In this document: one piece after another, positions 1 through 6,157 of the stretch | Layout: each line of letters begins with the position of its first letter | How positions within the stretch are numbered: the stretch's first letter is position 1 | Assembly: GCA_013042165.1 (NCBI GenBank) | Contig: JABDQT010000217.1 | Coordinates: forward strand, 1 to 6,223 | Direction: 5' to 3' | From: Kiritimatiellales bacterium | GTDB lineage: Bacteria; Verrucomicrobiota; Kiritimatiellia; Kiritimatiellales; Pontiellaceae | Length of the DNA: 6,223 bases | Notes under the pieces: generated by a model | Told to the model about the DNA's origin: nothing | The model's database searches: none | What the model saw: only the letters and a program-made list of their open reading frames with translations | Program-made: the position numbers and the translations under genes

Positions 1-1
1 T

Positions 2-1462
2 CTCAAACCCTATGGTTTCGGATATCGCGTGGTGGGCGATACCATCGTAATCAGCAAGCTTGAAAACATTGTTACGGTGGAAGGAATCGAACCGCTCGCT
101 TCGAAAGTCTTCACACTCAAGTATTTGGATGCATACGACATCAATGGCGTAATTGCGGCTCAGCTTTCGCCGCGCGGGAAACTCTCCATACCGAAAAACA
201 GAAGTCTTCCCGGGTGGGAATTCGGCGGTGGAGACGCAGCGCGGTCCGGCGGCGGTAATACGAGCCAGGGCGGGCTGGGCGCAATGAAACGGGAACAAGC
301 GATTTCCATTGAGCGCAGCAAGCTTTTGATCGTTACGGATGTGCCCGCCAGTATTTCCCGTATCGAAGGCGTGATCGAGGATCTCGATCTGATGCCAACC
401 CAGGTTCTGATTGAATCTCGCTTTATTGAAATTGCCACCGACACCCTCTTCGACTTGGGGCTGGATTTCGGGACGGGCGCAAATGCCCTGAGTACTTCAG
501 GCGTGCAAGCGAGCAATCCCGCCAATGAAAACCAGTGGGGTTTAAAGAAGAGCGACTCCCAGGGCCTGACGCCGGCGGTTCTCACGGAGGCCACCGGAAT
601 CGGACTCAGCGGCGCATTGCCTTTCAACTCCGGCCTGCAATTGCTGTTCGCCAATTCAGGTGATTCGGCCTTCGAGTTTCTTCTCCACGCGCTGCAAGAG
701 GACGGAGATATCGAAATCCTTTCCGCGCCCCGCGTGCTGACGCAGAACAATCAGGAAGCGGCCATCATGATTGGTGAAAAGTTCCCGATCATCGAGTCGC
801 AGAGCAGTTCATCAGGCAGCTCTGGAACCGGCACGCTTTCGACCTCGCTCAAATACTATGAAAACATCGGGATTCAGCTGAACGTGATTCCGCAGGTATG
901 TGATGGAGAATATATCAACATGATCGTGCACCCGGTCGTCAGCTCGATTGATGGCTTTGAAGAAGGTGTGGTCAGAACATCCGGCGGAGAGACTCCGCTG
1001 ACCCGATATCCTCGGCTCAAGGTACGTGAAGCCCAGACCCACGTGCTGGTCAGAAGCGAAGATTCGGTAGTTATCGGCGGCTTGCAAAACGAGATCGATC
1101 GCGAGAGCGTTTACAAGGTTCCGTTCATTGGCGATATCCCCTTCATCGGCCGTCTTTTCCAGCGCCGGAGCACGAAAACAGACAAGATTGATCTGCTGAT
1201 CGTGATCAAGGCCACCGTCATCAACAGTCCGGATTATGCCAACGAATCCGCCGCTGTTACGAGAAACTGGGAGCAGGCGATTGAGGTCGAAGCGCAGATT
1301 CCGCACACCGCGAAGCTGAATCGATCCGTGTCGAAGGCGCAGCCGGATGAAACACCGGAATCTGACGCCGTATCCGACACGAAGTCCGACACCGAAAACG
1401 AGGAAATTCTTGCGCTCGTCGGCCAGGTCGAAGACGAAGCGGCTCCAGACACCCAAATGTAG
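2..1462 (+). CDS. Secretin (GspD/PilQ family), 5'-truncated by window edge
   Basis: This is the outer-membrane channel subunit, which oligomerises into a gated ring through which a pilus or secreted substrate passes. The frame is open to the left edge: codons before the GTG at 29 read LKPYGFGYR and continue the domain, so that GTG is probably not the start, and the signal peptide and early N-terminus lie outside. Numbering from the codon at 29, residues 1-20 look like the end of an N0/STN-type domain. Residues 25-130 are an N1-type domain (KVFTLKYLDAYDI, then LLIVTDVPASISRIEGVIEDL) interrupted by a Gly-rich stretch at about 62-86. The C-terminal secretin domain includes EILSAPRVLTQNNQEA (from 229) and the family signature VPFIGDIPFIGRLF (364-377). 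An acidic, low-complexity tail of about 75 residues follows. It is the first visible gene of the cluster, 50 nt upstream of the ATPase. The secretin assignment is firm; GspD versus PilQ subtype is undecided, although the gene order resembles gspDEFG. Confidence 0.95.
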   Translation, partial: LKPYGFGYRVVGDTIVISKLENIVTVEGIEPLASKVFTLKYLDAYDINGVIAAQLSPRGKLSIPKNRSLPGWEFGGGDAARSGGGNTSQGGLGAMKREQAISIERSKLLIVTDVPASISRIEGVIEDLDLMPTQVLIESRFIEIATDTLFDLGLDFGTGANALSTSGVQASNPANENQWGLKKSDSQGLTPAVLTEATGIGLSGALPFNSGLQLLFANSGDSAFEFLLHALQEDGDIEILSAPRVLTQNNQEAAIMIGEKFPIIESQSSSSGSSGTGTLSTSLKYYENIGIQLNVIPQVCDGEYINMIVHPVVSSIDGFEEGVVRTSGGETPLTRYPRLKVREAQTHVLVRSEDSVVIGGLQNEIDRESVYKVPFIGDIPFIGRLFQRRSTKTDKIDLLIVIKATVINSPDYANESAAVTRNWEQAIEVEAQIPHTAKLNRSVSKAQPDETPESDAVSDTKSDTENEEILALVGQVEDEAAPDTQM

Positions 1463-1497
1463 CAACCCTGTAAGGACCATTTGGTGCAAATGAGTTT

Positions 1498-1504
1498 GAA
1501 GGAT
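1498..1504 (+). promoter_or_regulatory. Ribosome binding site of the ATPase gene
   Basis: GAAGGAT lies 8 nt before the ATG at 1513 and supports that start. The 50-nt gap after the secretin stop shows only very short inverted repeats (for example CATTT/AAATG around GGTGC at 1478-1492) and no terminator, which is consistent with one transcript. Confidence 0.7.
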
Positions 1505-1512
1505 AAAACGGA

Positions 1513-3222
1513 ATGATTACTGACCAATTAAGCGAAATGATGATCCGCAGCGGGCGCGTGGGTTCTTCGGAACTCGAGAAGGCCATGGCGATTCAGGAGA
1601 AGACGGGTCAGGTCCTGACGGATATCCTGATCGAGGAAAAACTTACCTCGTCGGAAGATATTGCACGAACCTACTCGGAACTGCTGAACATTCCTTATTT
1701 GGAGCTGAATGAGGAATTTCATCTTCAGCGCGACGAATATGATATGGTTCCCGAATCCGTGGCGCGCCGCTTTTGTCTGTTCCCGCTCGTGAAGGAAGAG
1801 GGGGTGTCTCTTACGCTGGTCATGAAGAACCCGCTGGATATGGATGCGGTTGACACGGTGCGTTCGTTGACCTCGCTTGAAATCCATAAAGCGGTCAGTA
1901 CCGAAGAAAAAATTCGGACGATCATCGAGAAATGCTACAAGGAAGAGGCGTACGTCGAGGCCGGTCTGCGCGATATTGTAGACATTGAAGCGGCGGCCGA
2001 GAGTGCTGAATTTGAAGGCAATCTGGGCGATGTTGATCAACTGCTGGTGCATGCAAACGACGCACCGGTCGTTCGTTATGTCAACCTGCTCCTGATGGAA
2101 GCCGTTCGTGACGGCGCGTCGGACATTCATTTTGAACCCGGCGAAAACAGTTGTTCCGTCCGGTTGCGCGTGGATGGATCGCTGCACCCGGTAACGCCTC
2201 CGCCGAAAAGCCTGTATGCGGCCATCATCACCCGCATCAAGATATTGAGCGAAATGGACATTGCCGAACGGCGCCTGCCGCTGGATGGACGTTTCAAGTT
2301 TAAGTTTTCCGGTCGAGTGGTGGATGTGCGTGTATCATCCATGCCGCTGGTTTTCGGCGAAAAAGTGGTCATGCGTATTCTGGATAAGCAGAGCCTGGTG
2401 GTGGATCTCGAGGACATCGGATTCGAAGGGGACACGCTCAAGCGGTTCAAGGAAATTTTGAACATGCCCAACGGCATCGTCCTGCTGACCGGTCCGACCG
2501 GTAGTGGTAAAACAACAACCCTGTACAGCGCGCTTGGCATTCTCAGAAGTCCCACCAAAAATGTGCAGACCGTCGAGGATCCGGTCGAATACCTCGTCGA
2601 GGGGATCAACCAGATGCCCACCCGTCCGAGGATCGGACTCAACTTTGCCGAGTGCCTGCGCCACATTCTGCGTCAGGACCCGGACGCCGTAATGATCGGG
2701 GAAATCCGCGATGCCGAAACGGCCGAGATTGCCATGCGCGCCTCGCTGACCGGACACATCGTGTTGAGCACGTTGCACACGAATGATTCCACATCCTCCT
2801 TCAGTCGCCTGCGCGATATCGGGATACCCTCTTATATGACCGCTGCTACGATGCGTCTGATCATCGCTCAGCGCCTGGTCAAAACGATTTGCCCCAACTG
2901 CAAGGAGCCTTATCAGCCGGATGCCGGCGAGCTTGAATGGGTCAAACCCATCTGTGCGGATGCCGAGAGCTGGACCTACTACCATGGGGCCGGATGCAAC
3001 CAGTGCCGCGATAGCGGCATGAAAGGAAGACGCGCCATCTTTGAATTCCTGGAGGTTACCCCGCCGCTGCGCGAATTGGTGCATACCGACGCCGATGATT
3101 TAACTCTCCGTAAAAAAGCCATTGAAGGTGGAATGGAAACCCTCGCTCAAAACGGCCTGAGCCGTGTGCGCAATGGGGAAACCACGGTAAGCGAAGCCAT
3201 TCAGGTTTGTCTGGTTGACTGA
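1513..3222 (+). CDS. GspE/PilB-family secretion/pilus assembly ATPase
   Basis: This 569-residue cytoplasmic hexameric ATPase powers pilin or pseudopilin polymerisation by acting on the GspF/PilC platform. Residues 1 to about 145 form a T2SSE_N/MshEN-type domain with two repeats (5-28 and 34-57). The linker to the core contains ASDIHFEP and VRLRVDG, typical of the family. The motor domain is intact: Walker A GPTGSGKT (327-334, Lys333), Asp box EDPVEY (355-360), Walker B region with GEIRD (396-400, Glu397) and His box HIVLSTLHTND (415-425). A zinc-binding tetracysteine follows, as two CxxC pairs (Cys460/463 and Cys495/498); this is found in GspE and PilB-type assembly ATPases and not in PilT retraction ATPases. 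Length is normal for the family. The ATG at 1513 is backed by a ribosome site. The stop lies 13 nt before the next gene, so translation of the two is probably coupled. Active catalysis is expected; whether it serves a pilus or secretion cannot be settled here. Confidence 0.97.
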   Translation: MITDQLSEMMIRSGRVGSSELEKAMAIQEKTGQVLTDILIEEKLTSSEDIARTYSELLNIPYLELNEEFHLQRDEYDMVPESVARRFCLFPLVKEEGVSLTLVMKNPLDMDAVDTVRSLTSLEIHKAVSTEEKIRTIIEKCYKEEAYVEAGLRDIVDIEAAAESAEFEGNLGDVDQLLVHANDAPVVRYVNLLLMEAVRDGASDIHFEPGENSCSVRLRVDGSLHPVTPPPKSLYAAIITRIKILSEMDIAERRLPLDGRFKFKFSGRVVDVRVSSMPLVFGEKVVMRILDKQSLVVDLEDIGFEGDTLKRFKEILNMPNGIVLLTGPTGSGKTTTLYSALGILRSPTKNVQTVEDPVEYLVEGINQMPTRPRIGLNFAECLRHILRQDPDAVMIGEIRDAETAEIAMRASLTGHIVLSTLHTNDSTSSFSRLRDIGIPSYMTAATMRLIIAQRLVKTICPNCKEPYQPDAGELEWVKPICADAESWTYYHGAGCNQCRDSGMKGRRAIFEFLEVTPPLRELVHTDADDLTLRKKAIEGGMETLAQNGLSRVRNGETTVSEAIQVCLVD

Positions 3223-3223
3223 A

Positions 3224-3230
3224 CAAGGAT
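3224..3230 (+). promoter_or_regulatory. Ribosome binding site that sets the GspF/PilC start
   Basis: CAAGGAT ends 5 nt before the ATG at 3236, nearly overlapping the ATPase stop codon (3220-3222). It favours ATG 3236 over the in-frame TTG at 3215, which would sit inside the ATPase gene and place this ribosome site within the coding region. Confidence 0.75.
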
Positions 3231-3235
3231 CACGA

Positions 3236-4486
3236 ATGCCAAAATTTAATTACATTGCAAAAAACAAGGATGGGCAGGAGGTTCGCTCTTCGCTCGATGC
3301 GGCGTCGCGGCTTGATGCGCTCGAAGCATTACGCAAGAAGGGCCTGATTGTCGTCGATCTCTTCAGTGGCGAAGAGAAGGAACAAGAGCAGACCAAAGAC
3401 TCGAGCGAGAAAAAAACCGCCGCAAAGAAGAGCAAGCCTGCGTTCAGTTTATCTTCGAAAGTCAAGATGACCGATCTCAGTGTGTTCTGCCGTCAGCTGG
3501 CGATCGCCGTGAATGCCGGCGTGCCCCTGCGGGATGCCATCGAAGGCATTGGAACAGAGTTGGAGCAACCGGTGTTGAGGAGTGTCAGCGAAGACATGGT
3601 GGTTCAGTTGAACGAGGGGGGCAGTTTCTCCAGTGCAGTGGCCCGGCATCCGAAAATTTTCAATCAGATGTTCCAAGGCCTGATCAAAGTGGCCGAAGAA
3701 TCCGGCAAGCTTCCCGGCACGCTGAAGCAGCTGGCCGACTATCTTGAAAAAGCCGACCGGCTGCACCGGCGGATCAAGGCCATGTCGTCCTACCCAACCT
3801 TTATCGGAATCTTTTTCGTGATCGTCTGTCTGGTTATGACGCTGTTCATTCTACCCCAGTTTACCGATATCTTCGCGGGATTCGGATCGGAACTTCCGGC
3901 TCTGACCAAGATGGTGTTTGGGATCAATCAGTTCTTTGTGAGCAACTTTGTGCCCATCGCGGTCGTGGTTGCATTGGTCGCGACGGCACTGGTGCTTTAT
4001 GGCCGGACGGCCGCCGGGGCATACCGTAAAGATAAGCTCAAGCTCGATATGCCGTATTTAGGTGCGCTCGTTAAGAAATATGTGCTCGCCCGTTTTTGCC
4101 GCAGCATGGCCATCATGGTGCAGAGCGGGGTGCCGATTTCCAACGCGCTTGAAATCTGTGCGGACGCCACCGGCAACCAGTTGCTCAAGCATAATGTACT
4201 CGGTGTCCGCGAAATGATCATGACCGGCAACCGTATCGCATACAGTCTCGAAAAGTCGGGTATTTTCCCGGGCCTGATTGTCCGGATGGTGGCCGTGGGC
4301 GAAGATTCAGGGCAGCTGTCCGAGGTGCTCGACAATGTGTCCGATCTTTATGAGGACCAGGTCGAAGTAGCCGTCATGACCACCATGGCGCTGTTTGAAC
4401 CGCTCGTGATCGTTGTTTTCGGGGCATTCATTCTGGTTCTGGTAATGGCGATCTATCTGCCGATCTTCACGGTTGGAATGGGGTAG
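3236..4486 (+). CDS. GspF/PilC-family inner-membrane platform protein
   Basis: This 416-residue polytopic inner-membrane protein couples the cytoplasmic ATPase to pilin assembly. The chosen ATG gives an N-terminus of the family type (MPKFNYIAKNKDG); a TTG seven codons upstream is less likely. Residues 1-43 are the small N-terminal domain. Residues 44-75 are a linker rich in Glu, Lys and Ser. Two homologous T2SSF domains follow: the first starts near 78 with FCRQLAIAVNAGVPL, the second near 285 with FCRSMAIMVQSGVPI. The family turn motifs occur in both (VAEESGKL and VGEDSGQL). Hydrophobic segments lie at about 188-209, 239-256 and 388-412, giving the usual three transmembrane helices. Length matches the family norm of about 400. 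The gene sits directly downstream of its partner ATPase. After its stop comes a 145-nt spacer before the pilin, so it ends the tightly packed part of the cluster. Confidence 0.96.
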   Translation: MPKFNYIAKNKDGQEVRSSLDAASRLDALEALRKKGLIVVDLFSGEEKEQEQTKDSSEKKTAAKKSKPAFSLSSKVKMTDLSVFCRQLAIAVNAGVPLRDAIEGIGTELEQPVLRSVSEDMVVQLNEGGSFSSAVARHPKIFNQMFQGLIKVAEESGKLPGTLKQLADYLEKADRLHRRIKAMSSYPTFIGIFFVIVCLVMTLFILPQFTDIFAGFGSELPALTKMVFGINQFFVSNFVPIAVVVALVATALVLYGRTAAGAYRKDKLKLDMPYLGALVKKYVLARFCRSMAIMVQSGVPISNALEICADATGNQLLKHNVLGVREMIMTGNRIAYSLEKSGIFPGLIVRMVAVGEDSGQLSEVLDNVSDLYEDQVEVAVMTTMALFEPLVIVVFGAFILVLVMAIYLPIFTVGMG

Positions 4487-4520
4487 CACTGGGATGCGGA
4501 TGATAAAGCAGGAAGCGCAG

Positions 4521-4601
4521 ATGATTTTAGGTAGACATTCCGTTGATGGAATGATGGTGCGGGCCGGGGTAGACCCGCGGAGTAACGGTAAAGCGAAATA
4601 G
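4521..4601 (+). CDS. Possible 26-residue small ORF in the pilin leader (doubtful)
   Basis: An ATG at 4521 follows AGGAA at 4510-4514 with a 6-nt gap, and the frame runs 26 codons to TAG at 4599-4601. In-frame ATGs at 4494 and 4500 could extend it to 35 or 33 residues. The predicted peptide is Arg-, Met- and Gly-rich, has no membrane segment, and I do not recognise it. It stops 30 nt before the pilin start, so it could act as a leader peptide. An ORF this short is easily found by chance, and the frame overlaps both hairpins of the spacer, so the call is weak. Confidence 0.15.
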   Translation: MILGRHSVDGMMVRAGVDPRSNGKAK

Positions 4602-4618
4602 ATCAAACATATGAACAC

Positions 4619-4625
4619 AAGGAGA
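4619..4625 (+). promoter_or_regulatory. Strong ribosome binding site that sets the pilin start
   Basis: AAGGAGA lies 6 nt before the ATG at 4632. It is the best Shine-Dalgarno match in the window and rules against the in-frame ATG at 4611, which would put the ribosome site inside the coding region and lengthen the leader peptide by seven residues. Confidence 0.8.
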
Positions 4626-4631
4626 CATACC

Positions 4632-5069
4632 ATGAAGACTAAGAAGCAGAATAAATCAGGTTTCACACTGGTGGAACTGATGGTTGTGGCCATCATCGTC
4701 GCCATTCTGGCGGCTGTAGCCATCCCGTTGATGACGGGCAATAAGGAACGCGCAGCAGCAACGGAAGCCCAGGCGGGCTGCAGCACAATTGCAACAGCCA
4801 TGCGCATGTTGAGAGCGGAGCAGGGAAGCTATGATGCATCCTCAGTCGCTAACGACATCCAGCAGCTTCCCGGCATGCGTAGCGGGGACCTCGACGGCAC
4901 GTACTTCAGTGATGGCAGCTATGTCCTCGCGAGCTCGCCGAGTAACTTTACCATCACAGCCACGGCTAACGGCCCAAAAGCGGGTGAAGTCGGAATCTCT
5001 GGCAAAACCTTGTCAATGGAAGTCAAGACAACGGGTGAGGCAGAGTGGGGTGGTACACTGACTCAGTAA
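4632..5069 (+). CDS. Type IV pilin / major pseudopilin with class III signal peptide
   Basis: The predicted prepilin has 145 residues. The leader is ten residues, positively charged, and ends in Gly10; prepilin peptidase should cut there, leaving Phe1 and the conserved Glu5 of the mature protein (G^FTLVELMVV). The hydrophobic N-terminal helix runs over mature residues 1-24 and ends with the usual Pro22. It acts first as a membrane anchor and then as the filament core. The 135-residue mature form is small, between GspG-type pseudopilins and type IVa pilins. The globular part has Gly-, Ser- and Thr-rich beta-strand-like sequence near the C-terminus and a single cysteine, so the C-terminal disulfide loop of classical PilA is absent. 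Mature position 14, usually Gly, is Ala. Position after the platform gene matches gspG. The strong ribosome site and flanking structured spacers suggest high expression. Pilin class is certain; major pilin versus pseudopilin is not. Confidence 0.93.
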   Translation: MKTKKQNKSGFTLVELMVVAIIVAILAAVAIPLMTGNKERAAATEAQAGCSTIATAMRMLRAEQGSYDASSVANDIQQLPGMRSGDLDGTYFSDGSYVLASSPSNFTITATANGPKAGEVGISGKTLSMEVKTTGEAEWGGTLTQ

Positions 5070-5084
5070 TGCAGTGAATGCATG

Positions 5085-5120
5085 ATTCGGGGGGCAGCCT
5101 TTGCGGCTGCCTGCCCGAAT
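5085..5120 (+). terminator. Strong hairpin downstream of the pilin (partial terminator or 3' stabiliser)
   Basis: An inner perfect 7-bp stem, GGCAGCC (5093-5099) with GGCTGCC (5105-5111), has a 5-nt TTTGC loop. An outer perfect 7-bp stem, ATTCGGG (5085-5091) with CCCGAAT (5114-5120), is separated from it by one unpaired base on the left and two on the right. Only a broken T-rich stretch (TTCCATTT) follows, so it is not a textbook intrinsic terminator. Placed 16 nt after the pilin stop and before PilM, it fits an attenuating terminator or an mRNA 3'-end stabiliser that keeps pilin transcripts more abundant than downstream ones. Confidence 0.6.
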
Positions 5121-5131
5121 TCCATTTAACA

Positions 5132-5138
5132 TAAGGAT
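5132..5138 (+). promoter_or_regulatory. Ribosome binding site of the PilM-like gene
   Basis: TAAGGAT ends 6 nt before the ATG at 5145 and supports that start over the in-frame ATG at 5160, which has no comparable site. It is almost the same sequence as those before the ATPase and platform genes. Confidence 0.7.
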
Positions 5139-5144
5139 AGAATC

Positions 5145-6101
5145 ATGGCAGCGGAATTCATGGCTCAGAAAGAAAAGATCGCAGGCATCAACATTGCTGA
5201 TGGCGTCGTCAGCGCTACCCATGTCGTGCGGCGGGGTCGAAAGAAAATTGTGCTGACCCATGCCGGCTGGATGGAATATGCGCCGGATGCCACGGACGAA
5301 GAGATTGTCCAGGTCATCCGCAAGCTGTGGAAAAAAACCCGCATGCCCACCCGTACGGTCTGTTGCGGCATGCACACGCGCTCGATGTGTCTTAAATATT
5401 TTCGCTATCCCGATCTTGCACCCCGCGAGCTGCAATCGGCGCTGAATCTTGAAGCGGAGGAAACCCTTCAGCTGCCTCCGGACGAAATCGCGCTGGACTG
5501 GCATCTGAACCGGCCGAAGTCCGATCCCTATACATCAAGCGGGGAGCAACTGCATGGTTTTCTGGTTGCCGTCGAAAAGAAGGAAGTAAACCGTCAGCTT
5601 AACCTGCTCAAACGGGCCGGGCTCTATCCGGTCATCACCGATGTGGGCAGTACCTCGATCTGCAATACCTATCTTGCACTGCGTGGGGATAAGGTGAATC
5701 AGAACAATGCCGTGTGCATCGTTAATCTTTCGCGCTTCAACGCCGATATCTCCATTCTGTACAACGACCACTATATTTATCCGCGCACCATTATTTCCCG
5801 GTCATCGGAATGGGCCACCAAGGTGCAGTACCTCATTGAAAACATTTCCGATGCACTGCTCTATTATCATGTGAAGGTCGACAAGGCACCGGTAACGCAG
5901 CTGGTACTGACCGGATTCGTGCCCGATGACCCCGAGTTCATGAACCAGGTGCACGACTCCATCGGCTTGCCGACCGAGGTATGGACACCGGCTAAGGATG
6001 AAAATTTCCAGGTCGCACCAAAGCTTGATGCGGAGGTGGGCGACGAAGTACTTTCCCCGCTGATGACAGTCAGTCTGGGGCTGGGGTTAAGAGATGATTA
6101 A
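5145..6101 (+). CDS. PilM-like actin-fold assembly protein, diverged nucleotide site
   Basis: The 318-residue soluble protein resembles PilM and the cytoplasmic part of GspL, which recruit the inner-membrane alignment complex (PilN/PilO) and connect it to the ATPase. Supporting features are an N-terminal strand motif (IAGINIADG, 12-20), the family segment with RELQSALNLEAEETLQLPPDE followed by ALDW (to 119), a second-subdomain start (PVITDVGSTSI) with AVCIVNLSRFNADISILYN (second phosphate region, about 189-207), and a late LVLTGFVPDDPEF (253-265) where PilM proteins have the adenosine motif. No signal peptide or membrane segment is visible. The usual DxG-type and GG residues are replaced: Asn16 and Ala18 at phosphate 1, Asn194 and Ser196 at phosphate 2, Phe258 at the adenosine loop. 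Nucleotide binding may therefore be lost, as in GspL. A PilN-like gene follows 56 nt later, matching the pilMN order. Family assignment rests on fold-level pattern and context. Confidence 0.82.
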   Translation: MAAEFMAQKEKIAGINIADGVVSATHVVRRGRKKIVLTHAGWMEYAPDATDEEIVQVIRKLWKKTRMPTRTVCCGMHTRSMCLKYFRYPDLAPRELQSALNLEAEETLQLPPDEIALDWHLNRPKSDPYTSSGEQLHGFLVAVEKKEVNRQLNLLKRAGLYPVITDVGSTSICNTYLALRGDKVNQNNAVCIVNLSRFNADISILYNDHYIYPRTIISRSSEWATKVQYLIENISDALLYYHVKVDKAPVTQLVLTGFVPDDPEFMNQVHDSIGLPTEVWTPAKDENFQVAPKLDAEVGDEVLSPLMTVSLGLGLRDD

Positions 6102-6118
6102 CAAACAACGGGAATGGC

Positions 6119-6133
6119 ATCCGCATGGCGGAT
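6119..6133 (+). other. Small hairpin between the PilM-like and PilN-like genes
   Basis: ATCCGC and GCGGAT form a perfect 6-bp stem with a 3-nt ATG loop in the 56-nt gap. No T-run follows, so it is unlikely to terminate transcription. It may be fortuitous or may modestly affect translation of the next gene. Confidence 0.3.
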
Positions 6134-6141
6134 TGAACGTT

Positions 6142-6148
6142 GGAAGGA
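6142..6148 (+). promoter_or_regulatory. Ribosome binding site of the PilN-like gene
   Basis: GGAAGGA ends 9 nt before the ATG at 6158. It supports a new translation start here and not read-through from the PilM-like gene, which stops at 6099-6101. Confidence 0.65.
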
Positions 6149-6157
6149 AAAGCTAAA

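Larger units (their letters stand above)
4487..4631 (+). other. Spacer between platform gene and pilin, with small hairpins
   Basis: This is the longest gap in the window. It contains a perfect 6-bp inverted repeat, CATTCC/GGAATG, with a 6-nt loop at 4536-4553. A weaker GCGGG/CCCGC pair with a 10-nt loop lies at 4559-4578. Neither is followed by a T-run, so neither looks like a classical terminator. I could not find a convincing sigma-70 or sigma-54 promoter. A short open frame crosses it (4521-4601, listed separately). The region may be a 5' leader or RNA-processing segment for the pilin, but that is inference from position only. Confidence 0.4.

Noticed and set aside
2335..3084. Long open frame on the - strand (249 codons) opposite the ATPase gene
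   Set aside because: It lies wholly opposite the well-supported ATPase coding region, has no recognisable domain and no plausible ribosome site. It is a shadow of codon bias, as are the other - strand frames opposite the secretin, platform, pilin and PilM-like genes.
3215..3235. TTG start for the platform protein overlapping the end of the ATPase gene
   Set aside because: The AAGGAT site at 3225-3230 and the family-like MPKFNY N-terminus both favour ATG 3236.
4532..4571. Possible sigma-70 promoter (TAGACA or TTGATG as -35) before the pilin
   Set aside because: No acceptable -10 element lies at 16-18 nt spacing from either hexamer, and no -24/-12 sigma-54 pattern was seen.
4557..4580. GC-rich inverted repeat GCGGG/CCCGC considered as a terminator after the platform gene
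   Set aside because: Only 5 bp with a 10-nt loop and no following T-run; at most a minor structure in the leader.
4611..4631. Upstream ATG for the pilin
   Set aside because: It would include the AAGGAGA ribosome site in the coding region; ATG 4632 gives a normal ten-residue leader.
6094..6156. 20-codon frame beginning at the ATG overlapping the PilM-like stop
   Set aside because: It has no ribosome site of its own and no recognisable product. It ends 1 nt before the better supported PilN-like start.
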